The notes under the pieces were generated by a model. The model ran no database searches. It was not told the DNA's origin and saw only the letters and a program-made list of their open reading frames with translations. Below, piece by piece: positions 1 to 4,285 of a DNA stretch of 6,374 nt (positions are counted from its first letter, which is position 1; the number at the start of each line of letters is the position of its first letter). The DNA lies in assembly GCA_905215595.1 (NCBI GenBank), contig CAJMQZ010000114.1, positions 1 through 6,374 on the forward strand, written 5' to 3'. A program made the translations under genes and the position numbers. This DNA comes from an uncultured bacterium (GTDB taxonomy: Bacteria; Bacillota; Clostridia; Oscillospirales; Ruminococcaceae).

Positions 1-140
1 TTGCCTACCGCCGTGATTATCACGAGAATCCTCCCAAAGTAGAATATGGGTTGACTGATCTCGGAATGGAAATGTTACCAATCGTCAATGCACTTGCAGA
101 TTTTGGCAATTACTATAAATCCGTCGTTGATCGGTCATGA
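1..140 (+). CDS. HxlR-family transcriptional regulator, C-terminal fragment (cut by window start)
   Basis: Reading in the frame that begins at base 3 gives 45 codons ending at a TGA at 138-140. The peptide contains PPKVEYGLTDLGMEMLPIV followed by an ALADFGNYY stretch. This matches the end of HxlR-type winged-helix DNA-binding proteins, where a PP-x-VEY-x-LT-x-G segment forms the wing and a last helix (usually LxxWGxxY) serves the dimer interface. These one-domain cytoplasmic regulators often respond to redox or electrophile signals and commonly control a neighbouring gene; which gene this one controls cannot be seen. The N-terminal helix-turn-helix lies outside the window. The next gene starts 146 bp downstream on the same strand and no convincing promoter lies between, so read-through is possible. 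The family call is fairly safe for such a short piece; the function is not known. Confidence 0.72.
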   Translation, partial: AYRRDYHENPPKVEYGLTDLGMEMLPIVNALADFGNYYKSVVDRS

Positions 141-153
141 TCGATATTATGAA

Positions 154-185
154 GCAGGGTTTGGGGCAGACACGCCCCAGCAAGA
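154..185 (+). repeat. Repeat R1, copy A (hairpin-forming)
   Basis: The 14 bases GCAGGGTTTGGGGC recur exactly at 1677-1690, and the following block CACGCCCCAGCAAGA (171-185) recurs with 13 of 15 identities at 1695-1709. Inside it GGGGC (163-167) and GCCCC (174-178) form a short hairpin with a six-base loop, extended by a T-A pair. It starts just after the HxlR stop codon and precedes the nucleoside phosphorylase. No T-run follows, so it is not a terminator. Confidence 0.7.
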
Positions 186-249
186 AAGCTGTCCCACGGG
201 GCAGGAAATTTTCAGGAATTGAAAATTTGTGCCCACGGGACGATTCTTG
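181..249 (+). other. Structured leader before the nucleoside phosphorylase gene
   Basis: Nested inverted repeats can fold this stretch into one long interrupted stem. CAAGAA (181-186) pairs with TTCTTG (244-249), GTCCC (191-195) with GGGAC (237-241), GGG (198-200) with CCC (232-234), and AAATTTTC (206-213) with GAAAATTT (221-228) around the loop AGGAATT. No T-run follows, so it is not a simple terminator. I do not recognise a known riboswitch. It may be an RNA leader element or a DNA-level structure such as a recombination or transfer site; its position between R1 and the gene allows either. Confidence 0.45.
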
Positions 250-286
250 CCCTCTACGTTTTCCTGAAAGGATCGAAAGAACCAAG

Positions 287-1051
287 ATGATTCAAGAACA
301 CGAACTGCCTATTTTAGAGTACGATTCCAACTCGGAAGAAGTCATAAGGCCAAATCATGGTGCAGAACAACTGAAGCTTCCCGAAAAATGCGTCTATGCC
401 TTTCTTGGAGAAGCAGTTGATGATTATGCTTTCGAGGCAGAAGCCACCGTCGCTGAAACTTTTGAAACCATAACCCGGAACTATCCTGTTTACATCGTAA
501 AGCAGGATGGCATGGAATTTTGTCTTTGCGCTGCCCCGTTGGGCGCACCTGCGGCAGCACAACTGATGGACTTCCTCATCTCCTGTGGTTGTAAGAAAAT
601 CATTTCGACTGGTTCTTGCGGTGTTCTGACCGATTTGGCCGAAAACGAGTTTCTCATTCCGGTAAAAGCGTTACGGGACGAGGGGACCTCTTATCATTAT
701 CTTCCGGCATCCCGCTATATAGAGCTTGACAAAAATATCCGGGATGTCATCGAGCATACTCTTCTTGTGCAGAACATTCCGTTCCGGGAGTGTGTTACAT
801 GGACAACGGACGGGTTCTTCCGGGAAACACAGGATATGGTGCGGTATCGCGGTGCAGAAGGATGTACAACCGTTGAGATGGAGTGTGCCGCATTGGCCGC
901 TTGCGCCCGGAAGCGAGGTGCTTCTTTCGGGCAGATCCTCTATACGGCAGATTCCCTTGCAAACGTTCTGAAACACGATGAACGTGATTGGGGAAAGAAC
1001 TCTTTACGGAAAGCACTGGAACTCTGTATCGCTGTGCTGCAAACGATTTGA
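287..1051 (+). CDS. Nucleoside phosphorylase (PNP/UDP family)
   Basis: This 254-aa cytoplasmic protein belongs to the PNP/UDP phosphorylase family, which cleaves nucleosides with phosphate to a free base and (deoxy)ribose-1-phosphate in nucleoside salvage. Visible family marks are CAAPLGAPAAA (residues 81-91) and STGSCG (107-112) in the phosphate/ribose region, the RDEGTSYHYLP segment (130-140) typical of uridine-phosphorylase-like members, and VEMEC (196-200), whose Met and Glu contact the ribose hydroxyls. The reading frame is open back to 137, but the upstream part is the hairpin leader and looks non-coding, so I chose the ATG at 287. The nearest purine-rich stretch (AAAGGA, 267-272) sits 14 bases away, a weak ribosome site. 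An N-terminal segment of about 30 residues precedes the core. Substrate (uridine, purine or another nucleoside) cannot be told from sequence alone. The repeat R2 starts one base after the stop codon. Confidence 0.88.
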   Translation: MIQEHELPILEYDSNSEEVIRPNHGAEQLKLPEKCVYAFLGEAVDDYAFEAEATVAETFETITRNYPVYIVKQDGMEFCLCAAPLGAPAAAQLMDFLISCGCKKIISTGSCGVLTDLAENEFLIPVKALRDEGTSYHYLPASRYIELDKNIRDVIEHTLLVQNIPFRECVTWTTDGFFRETQDMVRYRGAEGCTTVEMECAALAACARKRGASFGQILYTADSLANVLKHDERDWGKNSLRKALELCIAVLQTI

Positions 1052-1132
1052 AGGTTCGAGTGCTGTGGAGAATGCTCCACCACATCCCCAGACCATTCGG
1101 TCTGGGGATTTTTTTGTGGAGGACGGTACAGA
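1052..1132 (+). repeat. Repeat R2, copy A (split by a terminator segment)
   Basis: AGGTTCGAGTGCTGTGGA (1052-1069) matches 16 of 18 bases at 2343-2360, and ACGGTACAGA (1123-1132) matches exactly at 2360-2369. In this copy the two halves are separated by a hairpin-bearing piece flanked by GTGGAG at 1065-1070 and at 1116-1121. Removing one GTGGAG plus the intervening bases (51 bp in all) gives a sequence that aligns with the unsplit copy B apart from a three-base gap and two mismatches. CTGT and ACAG at the edges of the repeat can pair. Confidence 0.6.
1085..1115 (+). terminator. Intrinsic terminator after the nucleoside phosphorylase gene
   Basis: A perfect 10-bp stem, TCCCCAGACC (1085-1094) with GGTCTGGGGA (1099-1108), closes on the four-base loop ATTC and is followed by seven T residues (1109-1115). 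This is a textbook rho-independent terminator about 33 bases after the phosphorylase stop codon. Confidence 0.92.
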
Positions 1133-1150
1133 CCGAGAACCGGAACAAGT

Positions 1151-1200
1151 AAAGGCAGGGTACCACTATGGTAGTGGTATCCTGCCTTTTGCTATTTTTA
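1151..1200 (+). terminator. Second hairpin, terminator-like
   Basis: AAAGGCAGGGTACCACTA (1151-1168) pairs with the bases at 1172-1189 over 18 positions including one G-T wobble, with the loop TGG. Four T residues overlap the 3' end of the stem (1187-1190) and five more T residues follow at 1195-1199. It lies 36 bp after the first terminator and just before the lipoprotein promoter, so it would insulate that gene. Because the T-run is broken, part of its role could be something other than termination. Confidence 0.65.
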
Positions 1201-1217
1201 ACAGTGTATGGTATACT
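1189..1217 (+). promoter_or_regulatory. Promoter of the lipoprotein gene
   Basis: TTGCTA (1189-1194) as -35, a 17-bp spacer, and TATACT (1212-1217) as -10 preceded by TG-G, an extended -10. The -10 matches the sigma-A consensus at five of six positions and the -35 at four. Transcription would start near 1224, leaving a leader of about 38 bases before the ATG at 1262. The -35 overlaps the foot of the preceding hairpin. Confidence 0.65.
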
Positions 1218-1261
1218 CGGCTTAGCCCAGTAAATTGGAAGTTATGGAGGTAACAATACTT

Positions 1262-1651
1262 ATGAAAAAATTTCTTTCTTTGTTTTTGTTTCTTACCTGT
1301 ATCCTGACTTTAACTGCGTGTGGAAAAAAAGCAGCGCCCATTACGCTACCTCAAGCCGATAAGATTACATCTATTGATATAACTATTGAAGAAAACACAG
1401 TAAGTCATTCAGATAAAACTTGGATAAGTGAAACAATCGCCGATATTTCCAGTTCTGAACCGACTAAGAAGGAAAGCGTTCAAGACTTTCCACAAGCGGA
1501 AAGTTATATCAAGATTGACTTCCGGAATGAGACAGGAACAATTACTATCTTTGCGTATGAGGACAGGGGGAAGTACTATCTTGAACAACCTTATCAAGGA
1601 ATTTATAAAATTGAACGCAAACTGTTCGAAAGGCTAAAAGAAACTGATTGA
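1262..1651 (+). CDS. Small secreted lipoprotein, DUF5301-like
   Basis: The 129-aa product begins MKKFLSLFLFLTCILTLTAC: a basic start, a hydrophobic core and the lipobox LTAC, so Cys20 should be lipid-modified and the mature protein anchored to the outer face of the membrane. The start at 1262 is chosen because it places the signal peptide correctly and lies 11 bases after GGAGG (1246-1250); TTG at 1235 and ATG at 1244 are in frame but would add a non-signal extension. After the lipobox, ITLPQADKITSIDI (residues 27-40) and a later KIDFRNETGTITIFAYEDRGKYYLEQPY stretch (first part at about 84-95) resemble the DUF5301 family from Firmicutes; that assignment is from memory and tentative. No function is known. 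It has its own promoter and the hairpins in front of it isolate it from the phosphorylase. Its coding sequence is markedly AT-rich compared with everything right of 2400, suggesting separate ancestry. Confidence 0.82.
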   Translation: MKKFLSLFLFLTCILTLTACGKKAAPITLPQADKITSIDITIEENTVSHSDKTWISETIADISSSEPTKKESVQDFPQAESYIKIDFRNETGTITIFAYEDRGKYYLEQPYQGIYKIERKLFERLKETD

Positions 1652-1676
1652 TTTCAGATTGCCGTACTCGTTCCCA

Positions 1677-1709
1677 GCAGGGTTTGGGGCTCCGCACGCC
1701 TCAACAAGA
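1677..1709 (+). repeat. Repeat R1, copy B (hairpin-forming)
   Basis: Second copy of R1, 26 bp after the lipoprotein stop codon and in the same orientation as copy A. The first 14 bases are identical and CACGCCTCAACAAGA (1695-1709) differs from copy A at two positions. The hairpin TTGGGGC with GCCTCAA is preserved: one changed base turns a G-C into a G-T pair and the other turns a wobble into a T-A pair. The loop differs (TCCGCAC against AGACAC). It ends just before the toxin-antitoxin promoter. Confidence 0.7.
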
Positions 1710-1718
1710 GCATCCACC

Positions 1719-1747
1719 TTGCACATGTAGTCATTTTGTGATACAAT
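1719..1747 (+). promoter_or_regulatory. Toxin-antitoxin promoter with possible operator
   Basis: TTGCAC (1719-1724), a 17-bp spacer and TACAAT (1742-1747) with the extended -10 bases TG-A. The -35 is weak (three of six), the -10 strong (five of six). A small inverted repeat, TTGT-GAT-ACAA (1736-1746), covers the -10. Since antitoxins of this type usually repress their own operon, that is a plausible operator half-site pair, but it is short. Confidence 0.55.
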
Positions 1748-1756
1748 GATTCTGAC

Positions 1757-1762
1757 AGGAGG
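1757..1762 (+). promoter_or_regulatory. Ribosome binding site deciding the antitoxin start
   Basis: A perfect AGGAGG ends eight bases before the ATG at 1771 and eleven before the second ATG at 1774. The in-frame GTG at 1762 overlaps this site and so cannot be the start. Confidence 0.85.
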
Positions 1763-1770
1763 TGTCCCGT

Positions 1771-2052
1771 ATGATGCAGACATTCGTTCGCCCTTCCCGG
1801 GATCTGCGCAACCATTACGCCGAAATTTCGGAGATGCTCAAAGACCATGACCATGTGATCATCACGAATCATGGCCGCGGAGAATCCGTTCTCATCAACA
1901 TTGAGGACTACGCCAAGTACGAAGAGTTTTTGCACCAGCGGTATGTTGCCGAGGCACTTGCCAAGGCAACACAGCAGGCGGCTGACCCCGACACGCAATG
2001 GGCAGACCACGAAAGCGTATGGGAGACGCTGAGCAGGCAGTATGACGTATAA
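1771..2052 (+). CDS. Antitoxin, Phd/YefM family
   Basis: The 93-aa product has the layout of Phd/YefM antitoxins. The N-terminal RPSRDLRNHYAEISEML stretch (residues 7-23) and the following VIITNHGRGESVLINIEDYAKYEE region (from about residue 29; usual family form pv-iT-nGr---v-is---y) form the DNA-binding dimer domain. The polar C-terminal third (from about residue 55) would be the segment that wraps and neutralises the toxin. It should bind the downstream RelE/ParE-like toxin in the cytoplasm and repress its own promoter at 1719-1747. The start at 1771 is fixed by AGGAGG at 1757-1762; a second Met follows directly. The gene overlaps the toxin start by 11 bases in a different frame, the normal arrangement for translational coupling. 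Nothing appears truncated. Confidence 0.9.
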   Translation: MMQTFVRPSRDLRNHYAEISEMLKDHDHVIITNHGRGESVLINIEDYAKYEEFLHQRYVAEALAKATQQAADPDTQWADHESVWETLSRQYDV

Positions 2053-2338
2053 AATTAAATATCTGCCCCTTGCTGTGCAGGACCTGAACGATATCGCCCG
2101 GTATCTGTCTGGCTTTTATCCTAAAACGGCCAGCCGCGTACTGAAAGAACTTCGGGAGAAGATCACAAAATTAGGCGATACCCCGAAAATGTGCGAGGTC
2201 TACCGCCCTGACCCTGCTTACCGTAGAATGGTCGTAGACCAATATTTGGTGTTTTACCGAGTCAACGATGAAATAAAGACTGTGGAAGTCCACCGTGTGC
2301 TGCGCGGTGCTTGGAATCTGCCGCAGTATCTGGAATAA
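2042..2338 (+). CDS. Type II toxin, RelE/ParE superfamily
   Basis: The 98-aa protein has the compact RelE/ParE fold pattern. It begins with a first strand (KIKYLPLAVQDL, residues 4-15), continues with two helices carrying DLNDIARYLSGFYP and ASRVLKELREKITKLGDTP, and ends with the strand pairs YRRMVVDQYLVFYRV (60-74) and KTVEVHRVLRG (79-89). The R-x-VV-x-x-YLVFY-x-V core and the C-terminal VHRVLRG are typical. Family members either cut mRNA at the ribosome (RelE type) or poison DNA gyrase (ParE type). The sequence alone does not decide between these; the DIARYL helix leans slightly to ParE. The start ATG lies inside the antitoxin's last codons, so both are translated from one message. Repeat R2 copy B starts four bases after the stop codon, followed by a strong terminator. 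Confidence 0.9.
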   Translation: MTYKIKYLPLAVQDLNDIARYLSGFYPKTASRVLKELREKITKLGDTPKMCEVYRPDPAYRRMVVDQYLVFYRVNDEIKTVEVHRVLRGAWNLPQYLE

Positions 2339-2342
2339 ATTC

Positions 2343-2369
2343 AGGTTCGACTGCTGTGAACGGTACAGA
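2343..2369 (+). repeat. Repeat R2, copy B (unsplit)
   Basis: AGGTTCGACTGCTGTGAA runs straight into ACGGTACAGA, sharing an A; both parts match copy A (16 of 18 and 10 of 10). CTGT and ACAG inside it can form a small hairpin. The start GGTTCGA resembles a tRNA T-loop, but no tRNA is present. It begins four bases after the toxin stop codon and abuts the terminator at 2369. Confidence 0.6.
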
Positions 2370-2419
2370 AAACCCCCGGCAGGCTATCACCATCACGGTG
2401 GCAGTCTGCCGGGGGTTTT
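2369..2419. terminator. glpK: Bidirectional intrinsic terminator between the toxin gene and glpK
   Basis: AAAACCCCCGGCAG (2369-2382) pairs perfectly with CTGCCGGGGGTTTT (2406-2419), and the interior continues with CACC (2388-2391) paired to GGTG (2397-2400), giving a nearly continuous stem of over 20 bp. A-run and T-run flank the stem, so it can end transcription from both the toxin gene (plus strand) and glpK (minus strand), whose stop codon is 32 bp away. Confidence 0.9.
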
Positions 2420-2450
2420 ATAATGTTATGCTGTCAGCGATTTTCCTGCC

Positions 2451-3953
2451 TTACACCTCGTGCTCGGCCCAGTCCTGACTGCGGCCCACGGCCTTGTGCC
2501 AGCCCTTGACCAGCTTTTCCCGCTGGGCAGCGTCCATTTTGGGCTCAAACAGCTGGTTGCAGCTCCACAGATGGCTGATCTCCTCCCGGCTCTTCCACAC
2601 GCCGGTAGCAAGGCCGGCCAGATACGCCGCGCCAAGGGCGGTAGTCTCCCGGATGGCGGGGCGCAGCACCTCCTTGTTCAGAATGTCGGACTGGAACTGC
2701 ATCAGGAAGTGGTCGCGGCTGGCGCCGCCGTCCACCTTCAGGGTGCTGATGGTGATGTCGGTATCCTTCTCCATGGCCCACATCAGGTCGGCGCTCTGGT
2801 AGGCGATGGATTCCTCTGCTGCGCGGATGATGTGGTTCTGGGTGGTGCCGCGGGTGATGCCCAGAATGGCACCCCGGGCGTACATATCCCAATAAGGCGC
2901 GCCCAGACCGGTAAAGGCGGGCACGATGTACACGCCGCCGTTGTCCGGTACCTTCTGGGCGTAGTACTCGGAATCGCAGCTGTCCTGAATGAGGTGCATC
3001 CCGTCCCGGATCCACTGGATGACCGCGCCACCCACAAAGACGGAGCCTTCCAGCGCATACTCCACCTCGCCGTCAAGGCTGATGGCGATGGTGGTGACCA
3101 GACCGTTCTTGCTCTGGTAGATCTTGTTGCCGGTGTTCATCAGCAGGAAACAGCCGGTGCCGTAGGTGTTTTTCATATCGCCGGGCTTAAAGCAGCCCTG
3201 CCCGAACAGCGCAGCCTGTTGGTCGCCCGCAATACCGGCCACCGGCACATCCATGCCCTGAATGCTGGTGTAGCCGTACACCTCGCTGGAGTCCTTCACG
3301 CTGGGCAGGATGCTGCGGGGGATGTCCAGCGCCTTGAGCAGGGTGTCGTCCCAGTCCAGTGTGCGGATGTTGTACAGCATGGTGCGGCTGGCGTTGGTGC
3401 GGTCGGTGACGTGCACCTTGCCGCCGGTCAGCTTCCAGACCAGCCATGTATCCACCGTACCGAACAAAAGCTCCCCTGCCTCGGCCTTTTCCCGTGCACC
3501 GGGGACGTTCTCCAAGATCCACTTGATCTTGGTGGCAGAGAAATAGGCGTCCGGCACAAGGCCGGTGTTTTCCCGGATGTAGTCTGCCATGCCGGGGGTC
3601 TTGAGCAGCTCGTCCACAAGGGGCGCGGTGCGGCGGCACTGCCAGACGATGGCGTTATACACCGGGCGTCCGGTGTTCTTGTCCCACAGGATGGTGGTTT
3701 CGCGCTGGTTGGTGATGCCGATGCCCGCAATGTCCTTGGGGTCTACGCCACTCTGGGCGATGACCTCGTTCATCACACCGTACTGGCTGGACCAGATCTC
3801 CATGGGGTTGTGCTCCACCCAGCCCTGATGGGGGTAGATCTGCTCAAATTCCCGCTGTTGGACACAAAGAATGTTCTGCTCGTTGTCAAACAGGATCGCC
3901 CGGCTGCTGGTAGTGCCCTGATCCAATGAGAGGATATATTTGGTCTGGCTCAT
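2451..3953 (-). CDS. glpK: Glycerol kinase
   Basis: The 500-aa product (E. coli enzyme about 502) phosphorylates glycerol with ATP to sn-glycerol-3-phosphate in the cytoplasm, the entry step of glycerol use. It is a full FGGY carbohydrate kinase. LDQGTTSSRAI (residues 10-20) is the first phosphate-binding loop. GITNQRE (79-85) gives Arg84-Glu85, and Trp104, Tyr137 and Asp244 complete the glycerol pocket. YFSATKIKWILEN (137-149) is FGGY signature 1; GIAGDQQAALFGQ (240-252) and DGGASRDHFLMQF (408-420) are also family blocks. The start at 3953 follows AAGGAGA (3967-3961) by seven bases; an upstream in-frame extension would run through the leader terminator and is rejected. The stretch between Val225 and Gly243, where PTS-regulated Firmicute enzymes carry the HPr-phosphorylated histidine in a YHFYG-like motif, reads YGYTSIQGMDVPVAG and has no histidine. 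No glpF or glpD/glpO lies in the window. Confidence 0.97.
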   Translation of the reverse strand: MSQTKYILSLDQGTTSSRAILFDNEQNILCVQQREFEQIYPHQGWVEHNPMEIWSSQYGVMNEVIAQSGVDPKDIAGIGITNQRETTILWDKNTGRPVYNAIVWQCRRTAPLVDELLKTPGMADYIRENTGLVPDAYFSATKIKWILENVPGAREKAEAGELLFGTVDTWLVWKLTGGKVHVTDRTNASRTMLYNIRTLDWDDTLLKALDIPRSILPSVKDSSEVYGYTSIQGMDVPVAGIAGDQQAALFGQGCFKPGDMKNTYGTGCFLLMNTGNKIYQSKNGLVTTIAISLDGEVEYALEGSVFVGGAVIQWIRDGMHLIQDSCDSEYYAQKVPDNGGVYIVPAFTGLGAPYWDMYARGAILGITRGTTQNHIIRAAEESIAYQSADLMWAMEKDTDITISTLKVDGGASRDHFLMQFQSDILNKEVLRPAIRETTALGAAYLAGLATGVWKSREEISHLWSCNQLFEPKMDAAQREKLVKGWHKAVGRSQDWAEHEV

Positions 3954-3960
3954 GATCGTC

Positions 3961-3967
3961 TCTCCTT
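3961..3967 (-). promoter_or_regulatory. glpK: Ribosome binding site of glpK
   Basis: On the minus strand AAGGAGA lies seven bases before the ATG at 3953, fixing that start over the longer in-frame option beginning at 4007. Confidence 0.85.
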
Positions 3968-3985
3968 GCTCTGAAGCTTGCGCGC

Positions 3986-4036
3986 AAAACAAAAAAGAGC
4001 GCACCAAACAAAGCTATCTGCTCTGTCTGTCGCTCT
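3986..4036 (-). terminator. glpK: Leader terminator (attenuator candidate) upstream of glpK
   Basis: On the minus strand AGAGCG (4036-4031) pairs with CGCTCT (4001-3996). Skipping single G bulges at 4002 and 4005, the pairing continues with two and then nine more pairs to the loop AGATA (4019-4015). The total is 17 bp with two G-T wobbles. Five T residues follow (3995-3991), overlapping a sixth in the stem, then G and four more T. It sits after the glpK promoter and before the glpK ribosome site, with no minus-strand gene upstream that it could serve. It is therefore best read as a conditional terminator within the glpK leader. In Bacillus subtilis, glp leaders carry such a terminator controlled by GlpP with glycerol-3-phosphate; whether a GlpP acts here is inference. 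Confidence 0.7.
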
Positions 4037-4065
4037 CCTGCTCTGCGCAAACATATTCTGTGCTT

Positions 4066-4094
4066 ATTGTACACGCTCCGCAGGCAAAATACAA
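4066..4094 (-). promoter_or_regulatory. glpK: Promoter of glpK
   Basis: On the minus strand TTGTAT (4094-4089), a 17-bp spacer and TACAAT (4071-4066). The -10 matches five of six consensus positions and the -35 three. Transcription would start near 4059, giving a leader of about 105 bases that contains the terminator at 3986-4036. The -35 overlaps the right arm of the 10-bp inverted repeat (4092-4101). Confidence 0.55.
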
Positions 4095-4216
4095 GCTTCA
4101 GCGCGATTTTTGGACGTTCTGCACAAGGGGACCGCGCTGCCGTTGAACACTCTGCCGAAAGGGTGCGCGATGCAGCCGCTGGGGATGTAAAAAGCTTGCA
4201 AATTTGCGAAAAAGAC

Positions 4217-4245
4217 GTGACGAAACGGCGCGGATGTGGTATCGT
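4217..4245 (+). promoter_or_regulatory. Candidate promoter of the two-component operon
   Basis: GTGACG (4217-4222), a 17-bp spacer and TATCGT (4240-4245) preceded by TG-G (extended -10). Each hexamer matches four of six consensus bases. Transcription would start near 4252, about 34 bases before the ATG at 4286. It is the best candidate in the region but not strong. Confidence 0.4.
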
Positions 4246-4285
4246 TAAGGGGTAGACTTTTTTGTTCGGAAAGGATTTCTTTGCT

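Larger units (their letters stand above)
3954..4285. other. Divergent intergenic region between glpK and the two-component operon
   Basis: This 332-bp stretch holds no gene I can support. The glpK-proximal part contains the glpK ribosome site, leader terminator and promoter. The right part contains a candidate promoter for the response regulator and the perfect palindrome GCAAATTTGC (4198-4207). An exact 10-bp inverted repeat, CTGAAGCTTG (3971-3980) and CAAGCTTCAG (4092-4101), brackets the glpK promoter and leader. Between about 4105 and 4190 I see nothing recognisable. Confidence 0.7.

Noticed and set aside
137..286. A 50-residue N-terminal extension of the nucleoside phosphorylase from the start of the open frame
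   Set aside because: It would translate repeat R1 and the inverted-repeat leader, and its residues look like neither a signal nor a domain. The ATG at 287 gives a normal family length, though its ribosome site is weak.
2343..2360. tRNA or tRNA-derived attachment site suggested by GGTTCGA in R2
   Set aside because: Only the T-loop-like heptamer is present; no acceptor stem, anticodon arm or CCA end is seen around either copy.
2460..3929. A 489-codon open frame on the plus strand opposite glpK
   Set aside because: It is the antisense of a confident glycerol kinase in GC-rich DNA; its peptide is low in complexity (rich in G, A, V, H, D), matches no family I know and has no ribosome site.
3954..4007. 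An 18-residue extension of GlpK from 4007
   Set aside because: It lies across the leader terminator and the ribosome site at 3967-3961; the family starts at MSQTKYILSLDQGTTSS.
4241..4269. Possible LytTR direct repeats (ATCGTTAAG at 4241-4249 and TTTGTTCGG at 4261-4269) for autoregulation
   Set aside because: Only one is a near match to the consensus, the spacing is 11 rather than 12-13 bases, and the first overlaps the candidate -10 box, a poor place for an activator.
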